DNA of 64,000 nt from Sarcocystis neurona (taxonomy: Eukaryota > Apicomplexa > Conoidasida > Eucoccidiorida > Sarcocystidae). The notes below the pieces were generated by a model. It did no database searches, was not told the DNA's origin, and worked only from the letters and a program-made list of their open reading frames with translations. Location of the stretch: assembly GCA_000727475.1 (NCBI GenBank), contig KL647290.1, forward strand, positions 1,424,910-1,488,909, written 5' to 3'. Positions 1 through 12,613 of the stretch are shown piece after piece. Both the position numbers and the translations under genes were made by a program. Each line of letters begins with the position of its first letter. Positions within the stretch are counted from its first letter, which is position 1.

Positions 1-3000
1 TACGCCCGCCGAGTGAAAGGTCTCTCGTACAGCAGCAGCACCCGCGGCAGCAGCAGCAGGAAGAGTAGCAGCGGCATCACCAGCAGCTGCAGTGGGAGGA
101 CCCTCAGCAGCATCACTTGTGAGAAAGTCTAGCAGCAGCAAAGGCTGTTGCCTTTGCGATGCGTAGCGTAGTGCTGCTGACGCGTAGTAGGAGAGCAGCA
201 GCAGAGCGACAAACAGAAGGTGCATAGGGAGAAACTGGAGCCCCAGGAAGTCAGAGAGCGTCTGGACGATAGGAGGTCGGAAACCCCACAAACTGATGCA
301 GCCGACGGTGGAAGTCGTTGTTACCGAGCGGTTTGAACGCCGTTTCTGCTGCTGCTGCTGCTCCTCCGCACCTTCTGCAGAGGGACCTGCAGCGCGTGCA
401 CCAGCGGACACCGTTGTCGCAGCAAGAGCAGGTGGAGCAGCTCCGTCTCCTCCTTCTCCTTCTCGAGCAGCAGCAGCAGCAAGACAACCACCGATGGCCG
501 CAGCAGCTGCAGAGAAGATCCTATCGCCGCTTAAACCACCACCAACATTAGTAGCCACATGCAGACCTCTTTCCTCTCGGCCCAGAGCAGCAGCGATTCG
601 AGAAGGAGGAGAAGGACCAGCAGCGAATCCCTGCGTGTCAGCATCTTCGCGCCCACCAGCACAAGCAGCAGCAGCAGCACCGGGTAAAGAGGCGCACACA
701 GCAGCTGGAAGAAGAGGAGCGGTAAGAGAGGAGTCGCCACCAGCGGTTCGAAAGAAAGAGGCGTCACGTGAAGTCCTGGCAGCAGAAACCGCTGCACGAG
801 ACAGAGAAAGGGCAGACGCCAGCCCTTTCTCTGGTGGAGCATCCCGCTGAAAAACGCATGCAGCGGGGCCTCTGTTCGACCATTCATCCCACCGCGCCCG
901 AAGGCGAGAAGCTGTTGCTTCGCTTTCTGCTGCTCCTTCCTGCAAGGTGTCACTTCCTGCTGCAGCTCTTGCTTCTTCGCTGCTGGATACGCCGCAGTAT
1001 GCAGCAAGAGCAGCAAGGTCCCGTCCTGCAGCGTCTGCGAAGGTTGCTGTTGGAGCATCTGCCGCCATGCGGACCCGTCCCGCCTCTGTTGCTGTCGACT
1101 CTCTTTCTTCTTTCAACGGCGCTGCTGCTGCTCCTTCAAAGAACAACCGCGTCGCTGCTGCTGCTGTCGCCCTGCCTGCCGCTGCTGCTTCTGCTGCAGC
1201 GACGTTTCTCACTGCTTCTGCTGCTGCTAGGAATCCTTCTCCAGCTTCTTCTTCTCCAACTGCTGTGTGTGGGGCTGCTCCGGCTGCTGCTGTGCGTGGG
1301 GTTGCTGCTGTTGGGCATGTGGTCATCTTTGCCACGGGTCCCTGACGTAGCTGAGGGCTCGACCCTGCGATAGGGCAACCAGCAACGTGCTGCTGCTGTT
1401 CCTGCTGCTCCGGCTCCAGCTGCTGCTGCTGCGGATGTGCCAGCCGCCCCTGCTGCCGCCGACGGTCCATCTCTGCGTGAAGAAGCAGCAGCAACTGCGC
1501 GAGAAGCACCAGGAAAAGGTAGTAGGCGCTACATGCGGCCACCAGAGCAGCAAGGGTACAAAGATTCTCCACACATAAAATGCGGAAGAACAGGAGGAGA
1601 CACGGTTCCGCGTGCAGTTCCAGCGTTTCCACGCCTGGCCATGGTAGCAGCACTTCCTCGGCAGCTGTTGCCTGCGTCGCTGCCGCACGAACGCCAGCAG
1701 CAGCAGCAGCAGCTGGAAGAGCAGCAGCAGCAGCTTGAGGACCACCAGCAGCAGGAGGGGCAGCAGGAGGAGGTGGAGCCGCAGCAAAGTGGGAGAGTGC
1801 GGGTGTCGCACCAGCAACAGAGACAGCAGGAGGAGAAGGAGCAGCTGGATAGGCCGTAGGAGCAGCGCGTTCTCGGAGAGCAGCAGTCGCAGCTGAAGAG
1901 TAGGGGAAGAAGTCGCTACTGTGAATCGCTGCATGCGGAGAAGCTCCGTCTGCAGCAGGCAGCAGCTGCAGCAGCAGGAGGAGGTTCTGGTGCAGCTGCG
2001 CTTTCACCAGCGCTTCTCGCTGCTCCAGGACGCCGTCCATCAGATCGTCGATTGTCCCGCCACCGGCGTGCTCCTGTGCTGCGGCAGCAGCGGGAGAAGC
2101 AGCAACAGCGGGAGAATCAGCAGCAGCGGGAAAAGAAGCAGCACCGGGAGAAGCAGCAGCACGGGGAAGAGCATCAGCAGCCCCCCTATGCGCTGCCTGA
2201 GCAGCCCCAACAACAGAAGCACGTGCTTTCACCGCAGCAGCGCGCGTGTCCCCGGCATCAGCAGAAGAGCCGTCCGTCGCATTGGCACCAGCAGCAGGAA
2301 GAAGGGACCTTTTCCCGACACTTGCAGTAGCAGCAGTCTTTCTCTGAGCTGTAGCGGCACAAGCACTACTCTCCTTCAAAGGGTCAGGACGCTGCGCAGC
2401 ACGTCTGTTCCTTGCCATTGCAGCAGCAGGCCGCCTCCGCTTTGTTGCTGCAGCAGCAAGACTGCACTGTCCAGCCAGTTGCGAAGGGCAACTCCGTCCT
2501 GCTGCAGCAGCAGCAGCAGAGAAACGCCTGTGCGCATGACTCACATTGACCTTGCTGTTGCTCAGAGGAGCGGAGAAACGCAGCCGCAGCGTATTAAAAA
2601 GCGAACTGCCTTCCTTCTTCGGCAGTAGTTGATGGGCTAGCAGCGCATCCAAAGGCAGCAGCAGCAGGCGCAGGCTGCCGAGCAGCAGCTTGCGAAGCAG
2701 GCTCGCAGCTGCTGCCGGCAGCAGGTGCGGGACAGACGCAGAACCAACACCAGGAACGCCTTCCGCTGCACCACGGGCAGAAGAAACTTCGTAAGGAGCG
2801 CCTCCGTCCTGCACCAAAACAGCAGCAGAGTCCCCGGCCTTCGAAGTGGGAGCAGCAACAGCAAAAAGGTGGTGGACCGCCTCAGAGCGTGGAAGAGCAG
2901 CTCGTGCAGAAGAAGACTCGGCCTCAGCAGCAGCGGCAGCAACCGAGCGATGACGACCCCCTGGCACTGCAGCAGTATAAACAGGAGGACGGTTCAAAGA

Positions 3001-6000
3001 GTTGGCTGCAGGGGCGACAAAGACGGAAGGAAAAGGAGAGGCGACGGGGCCGAGATGGCTTGATAACAGAGAGGCAGAAGCAGTAACACAGGCAGGACGC
3101 TGCTGCGGCAGTGGCTGGTCGGCGGGCAGCGGGAAATTGCTGGCGACCACCTTCTGTCGTTCTGGCAAAGGAAAACTGACGGCGTGCAGCAGCACTTGTG
3201 GACAGGGAGGGCCGAAGGAAGAAGACGTAGAGGGAGCACCGGCGGCGGCAGCCGCAGGTCGGTTCCACAGGAATGAAGTGCTACACTCATACGCAGCCAG
3301 AAGCACGGCAGTCGAGGACGCAGCAGAGGCATCAAGCAGCAAATTGTTCTGCTGCTGCTGTTCTCTTTCCTGCTGCTTCACCACCACCTTCCCTGTCTCC
3401 TGCGCCAGGCGCCGCGCCACTTGACCTGTCGTTTGTGTGGTCGCGACCTCACCCAGCTGCTGCTGCTCCTGGTGCTGCTGTTGCTGGTCCTGGTGCTGCT
3501 GTTGCTGGTCCTGGTGCTGCTGTCGCTGGTCCTGGTGCTGCTGTTGCTGATCCCGGTGCTGCTGTTGCTGATCCCGGTGCTGCTGTTGCTGATCCCGGTG
3601 CTGCTGTTGCTGATCCCGGTGCTGCTGTTGCTGATCCCGGTGCTGCTGTTGCTGCTGCTGCCGTTGCTGATCCTGTTGCTGCTGCGGATCCCGGTGCTGC
3701 TGCTGATCCTGGTGCTGCTGCTGAACCTGCTGTTGCTGGTGCTGCTGCGTGCGGTTGACGTGGACGTTGTACGGGAGGAGATAGGCGAGAGAGGGCGGGA
3801 GGGGCAGCAGGAGAAGCAGCGGCGGAGGAGGCAGCAGGAAGTCTGCCTCAGCAGCAGAGGCAGGGTTGCCTGTAGCAGTGAATGTTGCATGTGCCTTTAA
3901 CGGGCAGAAGGCAGAAAGAAAGAAGCAGAGGAATGGGCACGAGCTGCAGAGGCGAGAAGATAAGAACGAGGAAAACCGGCAGGAGAAGGCGAACTGCACC
4001 AAAGGAGCAGCCTGCAGTGTCGACGCAGGCAGAAACGCTGCTCTACCACGTCCCGCTGCTGCTGCTGGGCCCAGCAGCACCCCTCCTCGTCCTGCTGCCT
4101 CTGCGAGTTCCGCTGTTGCTGCGGCGCCTGCTCGCCCTGCTGCTGCTCTTCCGCGAGCTGCGGCTGCTGCTGCGCCGGAGCATTCTGTTGCCGCTGTTGA
4201 CACCGCGGGGAATCCTGGCGGTGCTCCAGGACGACGAGGAGAGCGGGTGAGGAGAAGTTCATCCTCTGCCGCTGCTGCGGGCACGTGGTGCTGCTGCTGC
4301 TGTGTTGTTGGTGCGGAGTCGCAGGCCGCACCTGCTTCTCTGCCACCGTTGCAGCTGCCTGCTGCTGCAGTCCGCGCAACAGCAGCGTCTTGCTGCGGTT
4401 CGAGAAGAGCTGCAGCACCAGCATCTGGCCGCACGCGCCAGGAGAAGAGCCTCGCTCTCTGCCGCCTCTGCTGCAGTTGCAACAGCTGAAAATTCTTCTT
4501 CTCCCTCTGCTTCCCGCGGCCCTGCTGCCGCGGCGTCTCCTTCTGACGCTGCAACACGTGATACCTACGACCCGACGGCTGCTGCTGCTGCTCCTGCTGC
4601 TCGAGCAAGGGTCCCTCCTGTGCGTGCTGCTGCTGCTGATGCGAGGGCTTCTGCTGCTGTTTTTTCTGGAGACGAGGAGGCACGGCCACAGCGTAGATTA
4701 ATGGAGGCAACTTCGTCTCGAGATGCTGCTGCCTCTCTGTCTCCCTGCCTTGCGACTCGCTCTTCTGATGTTGCTGTGTTACTGTCGTTTGCTGTTGCTC
4801 TTGCTGCTGTTCGTCGCCGCTCCTCTCCTGGAGCTGCTGCCTCTCCGGTTTCTGCTGCAGTTGCTGCAGCTTTCCTTCCTTCTCCTCCTGCTCCTCTACC
4901 ACCTCTTTCTTCTGCTGCGGCTGCTCTACCTGCTGCTCGTCCTTTTGCTGCTGCTGCTCTTCCTTCTCCTGCTGCTCTTCTTCCTTCTCCTCCCGCTGCT
5001 GTATTTCCTTCTTCTGGCGCTGCAACAGCAGCGAGGGAGGCGAGTAGTACGGCAACGCAAAGGAGCACAGACTTCGTGGGTACGTTGCAGCAGGGGAAAT
5101 GTTTGGCCGCAGGGCAAAGAAACAGAAGGTAGCGCTCGCGTCTGCAGCCCCTGACTCCGCCGCAGCAGCACCACTGCTGCTGCTCTCGTTGCTGCTGTCA
5201 TAATTGCTCCTGCTGCTGCAGCTCGTGTTGCTGCTGTCGTAACTGCTGCTGCTGCTGCTGTCGCTCCTGCTGCCGCTGCTATCGTTACCGCTGTTGCTGC
5301 TGCTGTTGCCATTGCTGTTGTCGGTGTCCCTGCGGGTGAATGGGTCTGTGGCCGTTTGAAGAAGTCGGAGAAAATTAGTTTCTTTGCATGCGAGTTTTGC
5401 TGCATTCCGCACTCCCACAAACACGAGCGCGGGAAGCTTTGCTTCTCTTTTCCGTCCTTTGTTGTACGTCGCTTCCTGCGGCGACCTCCTTCTCCTCCTA
5501 CTCTGCTGCTGCCGTTTCTCTCCCTGCGCAACGTCGAAAAACGTGGGAGCCTGCGGCTGCTCTTCGAGGCCCGCAGGAGCACAAGCAACTTCCTCCGCTG
5601 CTGCTGCCTTCTCCTCTTCTTCTCTTCTCTTCAACTCGCCAGCTGCGGCAGTTGCTGGTGTTGATACAGCATGTGCAGCTCTTCGCTGCCGTGCACACGA
5701 AAGATGAGTCGCAGCAGCGCGACATTCTCCGAGAGAAACCATAGCAGCTGGTTGCTGCTCTGCTTCGTACTGAAAAGCCAGCGCATGCTGCGCCGCGGCC
5801 GCCGGGGAACCATCTGCTTGACGCTCTGCTTCTTCTTCTTCTTCCTTGTCTGCAGCAGTAGCAGCAGCACCGGCCCCACGCGGTTTGACAGCTGCAGGAG
5901 TACGCGTGTGGGGTTGCTGCTGGGAGGTGGGGGGAGGCGGCACAGAAGCTACGACGTGCTGTTCAGCTGCGGCAGAAGATGAAAAGTCTTCCTGCTGACC

Positions 6001-9000
6001 TGCCGCGGATGCAGGAACAACAGCGGCTGCTTGCTGCCCTGCCTGTTCCTCCTGCTGCAGAGCCTCAGCAGATCGTGCTACCCCAGCATCGTATCGCGAT
6101 AGCGTAGATACAAAGTTGATGCTTTGGCCGCTGGTGCTGCTGCTCCCCCTCCTGCTCCAGCTGCTCCAGTGGCTTCTCCTCTTCCTGTGGTTCATGCTGC
6201 TATTGGTGCTGTTGCTATTGGTGCTGTTGCTACTGGTGCTGTTGCTATTGGTGCTGTTGCTATTGGTGCTGCTGTTGGTGCTGCTGCTATTGGTGCTGCT
6301 GCTATTGGTGCTGCTGCTATTGGTGCTGCTGCTATTGGTGCCGTTGTTATTGGTGCTGTTGCTGTTGCTGCTGTTGCTATTGCTGCTGTTGTTATTGCTG
6401 CTGTTGCTATTGCCGCTGTTGCTGATCTCTATGCTGCTGTCTTTGCTTCCGTCTTTGCTGCTGTCTACGGTGCTGTTGCTGCTGTCTATGCTGCTGTTGC
6501 GGCTCTTCCTGCTGCTGCTGCTGTTCTCCTCGCTGTTTCTGACTCTGTCCCTCCGGCCACCGTCTGCATCTGGTGGTTTTGCCCATGGCGGAGCGCAGCC
6601 AGCACCGGTGTTGGCGAAGTTCAGCAGCAGCATCGAATCTAGGACGCCCGGTGCTGCAGCAGCCGCAGAGGCCCCCGCGGCACCAGCAGCGGCGCCGCCA
6701 CCTCTGGCACCAGCAGCCGTACCGGCAGCAGCAGTGACAGAAGAAAGAGCAGCAGCAGCAGCAGCGCTTGAAGCAGAGGACGGGGAGAGAAGCGGGGAGA
6801 ACTCGTGAGGGAGCAGCGACGCAGCAGCAGGAGCGGCACAGGCGACAGCAGGAAAGAAGAAGGTTGACGGGTAATCGGCCGGAGACACGCTTCTTTCGAA
6901 GATATACGACGGCTTTTTTGACACCTCTGCTTCTGCCAGCTGTTGTTCTGCATGCACTTCTTCTGCACGCAGTTCTTCGGCAGCGGCACGGTCCCCGGAA
7001 GAGGAACAAAAAGGTGGAGAAGAGGACGGAGGAGGAGAAGAGGGGGATGCGGCAGGGGGCAACGAGGAAACCGAAGATGAAGAAGGGGAAGGCAAGAAGG
7101 CGGAGGACGAAAACGAAGAAGGAGAAGGCCAAGAAGAGGAAAGCGATGGGATACGGCCAGGGGCAACAGCAGACGGAGACGCAACTGGGACAATTTCATG
7201 AAGGAGGTCGTTCAGGTGCTCCTGCCAGTCGCTATCAACTTCCACTACCACCGACACCAGTTGCTTTCCTACCCACAGCACTTCCTCGCTCCGCACAGGA
7301 GAATCTCGCTCTTCTTCCGGCTGCTCCTCTTCCTCCTGCTGTTCTTCCTGCTGCTGTTTCCCCTGCTCCGGATGTTCCTGCTGAGGCTGTTCCTGCTGCT
7401 GCGTGTCCTGCTGCTGCGTGTCCTGCTGCTGCGTTTCCTGCTGCTGCTGTTCCTGCTGCTGCGTGTCCTGCTGCGGCTGTGCCTGTTGTTGCTGCTTTTT
7501 CTCCGGTCCTTCTTGCAGCTCCTCTTCACGTTCCTCGTTTCTCTTCTCTTCCGACTGCTGCTGCTGTTGTTTGATGAGCTGCCGCATGACCGTGAAGCGT
7601 CTGCATGCATTTCCCCAGGAGACGCTGCCGGTCCTGCTGCTGCCCTCCCGCAAAAAAATCGCCTCCTCCCAATCGCTGCTGCTGCACATGTCATCAGCAG
7701 AGCAGCTGCGACACCGCACCCAGTCCTCTTCGTCGAACGGCTGCAGCATTATCAATCCGGACTCCTGCTGCTGTTCTCCCTGGCCCTGCAGCTCTTGCTC
7801 CTCAAGCTGCTGGGCGTGTTCCTGTCGCTCTCTCCATTCTCTCTGCTGCTCTACGTGCTGCTGCACATGCTTCTGAAGCTGCTGGACCTGCTGGTGCTGC
7901 TCTGGTTGCTGCTGATGCTGCTGGAGTTGCTGCTGCTGCTGCTCTAGTTGCTGCTGTCCTTGCTGCTGATGCTGCTGGAGCAGCCGTAGCTTCTCTGCCA
8001 CGAGCGAGAAAAACCAGGCCTGGGGTGTACAGACACCGTGCAAGAGTGCCGATCCGCCGGTGTTTCTGTTTGCTGCTGCTTCGCCTTCTGCCCGCAGCAG
8101 CTGCTGCAGCAGCACATCCTCTTCTTCGTCTCGAAAGCTGCAGAACTCAGGAAGCAGCAGGGAGAAGTTCCAGTTAACGTGCATGTACGGGTTATTCCAC
8201 CCGCTGCTGTTGCTGTTCTGTTTGCATCGGTTGCTTCCGCTGCAGCTGTCTCCCCTTCCGCTGCTGCTGCTGCTGGTTCTGCTGCTCCGGTTGCTGTCCC
8301 TGACGCTGCTGTCATCACCGGTGCTGCTGCGGTACGTGCCTCTGGTCTCGCTGGCCCTGCAGTTGCTCACTTCGCCGTTCCTGCTGCGGTGCCTGTCGCT
8401 ATCGCTGCTGTTCAGTCGCCGGACTCGCTGCTGCTGAAGGAGACGGAGCGGGTGCAGCTCGAGCAGAGGGGAGACGAGACAGCGCTGCAGCGTGCTGCTC
8501 GTGAAAAGCAGCGCCTGGTGCAGCGGCAGGAGCCACAACCGCGAGACGTTGGCTGCAACTGCAGCAGCAGCAGCGTCAGCCGCAGCGTCAGCAGCAGCAG
8601 CGTCAGCCGCAGCGTCAGCAGCAGCAGCGTCAGCAGCAGCAGCATCAGCAGCAGCAGCAGGCGCAGTAGCAGCAGCAGCAGAAATGTCAGCTACAGAAGT
8701 GGTACTTCGAGACGCGAAGAACGAAAAGGCAGAGTCCTGTGTCATCGATGTCGACGCTGTTGCAGCTGCCACAGAAGAGGAAGCTGCTGCAGACCTCTTG
8801 CTTGAAGCAGGAGCAGCCCAAGTAGCCGTGCCGCCACCCAGAGTCGCAGCAGCAGCAGACGAAAAAGAAGAAGGGAAGGACGAGGAACTCGTAGAGATAG
8901 CAGTTGAAGGCGAGGAAGCAGGAGGTGTCTTCCCGCTGCTGAAAATCAACCACGCAGCACTGCTTTGAAAAATTTCTCCCCTCGACTGCTGCTGCTCCTC

Positions 9001-11155
9001 CTGACCTCTCCTCAGCAGCTGCAGTTCCTCTGGGGTATGTTGCTGCTGCTTCTTCTTCTGATAGGACGTCCCTTCTGTTTCCTCCTGTTCAGGCGGCTGC
9101 TGCTGCCTGTTCACTTGGTCTGTTTCCCCACCCCGACGCCGTGAATCCAATCCTTCTTCCCCTATCCTCCGCTCCTGCTGCTGCTGTTCCTCCTGTTCCT
9201 TCTGCAGCTGTTCCTGTTGCCGCTGGCTTCGCTGCTGCTGCTTCGAGCGCTGCAGCAGAGCAGTCTGAGGCTTCTGCTGCTGCTGGTTGACTACAGCCAA
9301 ATGCCGGGCCAGTTCTGTGAGAGAATCAACGAGGGAGACGAGAAAGACTAGGAAGCGACGGGAGAGCAGCACGTTGTCATGGTTGAACTGGTGCACCACC
9401 TCCGGCAGCGCAGTCGTAGGGAGACACACATGCAGCAGCACAGGCCAGTAGCACACGACAATCTCAGCACTTCTGCTGCTGCTGCTTTCTTCTTCTCCAT
9501 ATTCAGCTGCTTTCCCTTCTCCTGCGGCTGCTGACGACTGGACAACTGCTGCTGCTGATGTGGAGAGAGTTCCTGCTGCTGCTGCGTGCGGCGTTTGTTG
9601 ATAGGCGTCTCCTGCTGCTGGTGACGTTGCAGCTACTGCACCTCCTGAGGAAGTGGCTGCTCCTGCTTTTGAGAGCGCTGCCGCACGAGAGATAACGACA
9701 GCGGCGTCCCCGGCGGAGAGATGGAACGGGAGTCCAGCAGCAGCAGGATCAGCAACAGAAGACGAAGGAGCAGCAACAGCGGCAGAAGGAGAAGCAGCAG
9801 CAACAGCTGCAGGAGAAGCAGCAGAAACAGCAGCAGCAGCAGAAATGGCAGCAACAGCAGAAGCAACAGCACACGAAGAAGCAGCACCGACGGCAGAGGA
9901 AGATACTGAAGCAGCAGCATTAGCTCCGTCAGCAAACGACGGGGACCCACCCGTCCCCTCCCCTTCCTGTTCTGGATCCTGCTCTCGCTGCTGCTGCTGT
10001 CCCTGTTCCTCCTCCTCCTGCTGCAGTTGCTGCTTCCGTTGCTGCAGCTGCTCCCCCTCCTTATTCTGCGTTTGCTGCTTTTTCTGCTGCTCTTCTCCAT
10101 CGTGCACCTCCTGCCTCTGCTGCGTTCTAATCTGCTGCTGCTGTACCTCCTGCGGTACCTGCTGCTGCTGTTGTTGCTGCCGTTGCTGCTGCTGTTGCAG
10201 GGACGCATACGGGCAGAAGCGCTCATCACTTGCGAGAGCGAGAGCAGCGAGAGGATCCCGCACAGGAAAAGGAAACGCCAGCGGAGGGGCAGCAAGTGCC
10301 GGGGAGATGAGATTGTCCTTCCACCCCGAAGAGAAGGAAAATAAAAATGTCACCGGGGGGAGCTTCGCCACAGGTCTGTCTCGAACCGATGCAGCAGCTG
10401 CTCCTGCTGTTGCTGTTTCTGTAGCTGCTGTTGCTGCTGCTGCTGCTTGCTCGTTCGTTTTACTTGCAACTGCGGCTACGGCACCTGTTGCTGCCGCCGT
10501 AGGCAGAGGACCATGCGACGAGAAGGTACGGCGCATATCTGCTGCCAGGTAGGAGTAGAAGCGCTGCACCAGCGGCGTGGCGCGCAGCCAAGGAATAGGA
10601 GCCACCGGCGTGTTGACGGTTATCACCGCCAGAAATGGCAAGTCTGAGAAATCGAACGACACTGCCGCTCTTCCTCGTTCCCCTCCTCCTCCTCCTCCTG
10701 CTGCTGCAGCTGCGCCTGCTGCTGTTCCTGTTAGTGTTGCTGCGGTTGCCAGCCGTGTCGGTGGTGCAGGCAACGATGCTGCTGCCGCATGGTTGTCTTC
10801 TCCCGTCCCACTTTCGCTGCTGCCGCTGCTGCCGGTGTTGCTGGTACGCCTGCGGGGGCTGCGGGCAGTTGGCGGACGCAGACCGGCGGTACTTTCCCAC
10901 TTAGAAATCGCATGCAGCACCGCCAGCCCTCCGAAAGAGTGCCCAAGGATGATGATAGGAGAGTAGCGCTGCTGGGTTTCTGAAAAAGCAGCAGCAGCAT
11001 CCACAGTAAAAGTGTTGGACAGTTCGCAGCAGCAGCAGCAACGAAGAGGAAAACGTGCGCCAGAGCAGAGGAGCAAGACATGAGACAGAGCAGCAGCAGC
11101 AGCGTCAGCAGCAGCAGCATCACCAATCGCAGCAGCAACGGCATCAGAACCGGAA
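1..11155 (-). CDS. PGAP1: PGAP1-like GPI inositol-deacylase, giant 3-prime exon (runs off the left edge)
   Basis: PGAP1 is an ER membrane lipase that removes the acyl chain from the inositol of GPI anchors. This minus-strand frame has no stop from 11256 to base 1. It carries family landmarks in order: the serine-lipase elbow GHSFGG (10944-10927) after YSPIIIL; the segment VITVNTPVAPIPW with LVQRFYSYL (about 10650-10545), matching the family TPH..P block; LRGWKD (about 10335); VVHQFNHDNVLLSRRF with the likely catalytic His at 9381-9379; a Cys/Trp block DWVRCRSCSADDMC (about 7730-7680); and YPSTFFFPAVA (about 6865-6841). Hydrophobic segments at about 1560-1480 and 240-165 fit the C-terminal membrane region. 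Between landmarks lie long Gln, Ala, Ser, Asn and Glu tracts. Animal PGAP1 is about 900 residues; this exon alone exceeds 3650 codons. The 5-prime boundary is uncertain (acceptor near 11156 or near 10979), and small unseen introns are possible. Confidence 0.82.
3464..3654 (-). repeat. 21-bp tandem repeat encoding HRDQQQQ/HQDQQQQ
   Basis: About nine 21-bp units sit inside the PGAP1-like frame. The left units encode HQDQQQQ and the right units HRDQQQQ, so the array is split into two nearly homogeneous sub-blocks. The unit is a multiple of three, so copy-number change keeps the frame. Confidence 0.85.
6196..6420 (-). repeat. 15-bp-type tandem repeats encoding Asn/Ser/Thr
   Basis: The plus strand repeats GCTATTGGTGCTGTT-like units. 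In the PGAP1-like frame they read STNSN/STNSS and then SNSNN. Asn/Ser/Thr-rich sequence of this kind is hydrophilic and could carry N-glycosylation sites (N-S-T and N-x-S/T are frequent) if it is lumenal. Confidence 0.8.
7380..7490 (-). repeat. 15-bp tandem repeats encoding DTQQQ/EQQQQ
   Basis: Repeated TGCTGCGTGTCC-type units on the plus strand read QQQDT in the coding frame, within the PGAP1-like exon. Confidence 0.75.
8555..8670 (-). repeat. Ala/Asp tandem repeats (ADAAA)
   Basis: The plus strand shows GTCAGCAGCAGCA-type units. The coding frame reads repeated ADAAA. This is one of the places where the same CAG-family tract is read as Ala rather than Gln. Confidence 0.75.
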
Positions 11156-12286
11156 CTGACAACTGCCCCAGGAGCAGCGATGGCAGCAGCAGCGACGGCA
11201 GCACCAACAGGAGGAGAAAGTCCAGCCTCAAGTGCAGCACCAGGAGGAAAGGAACGTCACACACACCAGCACGAGAAGCAGCTCGAGGAACTGCAGCAGC
11301 CGCGGCAGCAGATGCGGCAGAAATCGTAGCAGCAGAAGAGGGCCAGCAGCGGCAAGCACAAAGCAGCAGCAGCAACAGCAGGAGAACAGCACCCGGAGGA
11401 GCAGCAGCCGCAGCAGGGAACGGAAGAGCAGCAGCAGCTGGCTTGAATTCCCCACGAGCTGCTTCCACAGCAGCAGCACCCTGCCACCCATCCCCCCTTC
11501 CCCCGCCCCAGGCGCTGGCCTCACAGTCACCTGCAGCAGTCGACAAGCAGCAGCAGCAGCGCGGTACCATCAATCGGCGCGGAAATCGTATCTACACCGC
11601 CGAGCAACTTCTCCAGCAGCAGGCACCCTTGAGGAAGCTTCTTCCTCTCTCTCTCCATATATATATATATATATACACACATGACACATACAAAGTTGTG
11701 CACTCATCTATATATCTATACCTATATACTTATATATATATATACGTACGTGTGCTGACACATACAAACTTGTATATTCATCTGTACCTATATACTTGTA
11801 CATATATATATATATATATGTGTACTGTATTGACACATACAAAATTGTATGTGCACGTGCAAGTCTCTATCTATATCCTCATATATATCTGTATATATAG
11901 ATACATATATACACGTACGTGCATGTACATATACCCACGTACGTATATAAGTATATATATATATATCGCGAAAGCAGACGTATAGGCCTGAATTATTTGT
12001 TACCTGGGTGACAGGCAAATATGTGTAGAGGTATAGAGAGAAATGTGCCTACCCACCTGCCAAATACAATTCTCCTTCCATACAGGCGAGTGGTGCACCT
12101 CAGGAATAGATAGGGTAGATATACCTTCCCCTATAACAGCAGCCATACGCGAAGATACACTTACACATATCCATACGTTTATATATATATATATGTACAT
12201 ACGTATATACAAATACATTTACATATACATATATATATATAGGGTTTCTTGGCTTCTTTAAGTGGGTCTGGTGTCCGAGTAGGTAC
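11156..12286 (-). other. Proposed PGAP1-like intron with TA-rich minisatellites
   Basis: It holds (TA)n tracts and a minisatellite of about 75 bp (11682-11905) between the two coding exons. About 240 bp of less repetitive sequence near 12000-12180 shows no supported exon. Its right end uses the proposed donor at 12286. Confidence 0.5.
11682..11905. repeat. About 75-bp minisatellite, three copies
   Basis: TGACACATACAAA recurs at 11682, 11756 and 11831, spaced 74 and 75 bp. Each copy is followed by a cATCTnTA...CTATATACTT block and a TA run. Copies are diverged and lie in a proposed intron. Confidence 0.75.
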
Positions 12287-12474
12287 GCAGGAAGAGCGAG
12301 CGAACGAGGGGGCGAAAGAGGGAGAAGAAACCGACCAGGACGAGCGGCTCCGGAGGTAGCAGCCGCAGCAGCAGCGGCAACTTTCGAACTGCTGCTGCTG
12401 GACGGAGGGGGGGAGGGCAGCTGCCGCTGGTAGGTGTCTCGCAGCTGCGCGAGGCACAGCAAAATGAAGTCCGC
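12287..12474 (-). CDS. PGAP1: PGAP1-like gene, exon between the FNEE and GHSxGG exons
   Basis: A pyrimidine-rich acceptor ending tggcag precedes base 12474. The exon opens in phase 0 with ADFILLCLAQLRDTYQRQ, which continues the preceding exon's MVERQ. Together they match the family helix that follows FNEE (a Q..Y/F-V/L-x-AI..IL.LY pattern). The rest is Pro/Ser- and Ala-rich linker. The best donor I see is at 12286 (gtacct), giving 62 codons plus 2 bases; that phase fits an acceptor at 11156. Weaker donors exist upstream, so the 3-prime end is a proposal. Confidence 0.65.
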
Positions 12475-12582
12475 CTGCCACAGCAGTAGTAGCACAAAAA
12501 AAGACAAATATTGCAGCTTCCCAGAGACTCCCCACACAACAAATGACCCATGAAGCTAATACTGGCTTCTCTGTATACATAC

Positions 12583-12613
<31 letters not shown>

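Noticed and set aside
3421..3900. Long plus-strand reading of almost pure Leu with Val/Pro
   Set aside because: It is the antisense of the Gln-rich repeat of the PGAP1-like exon and has no other support.
6116..6808. Plus-strand 230-codon reading rich in Leu and Val
   Set aside because: Antisense of the Asn/Ser/Thr repeat region; the minus-strand PGAP1-like frame explains the interval.
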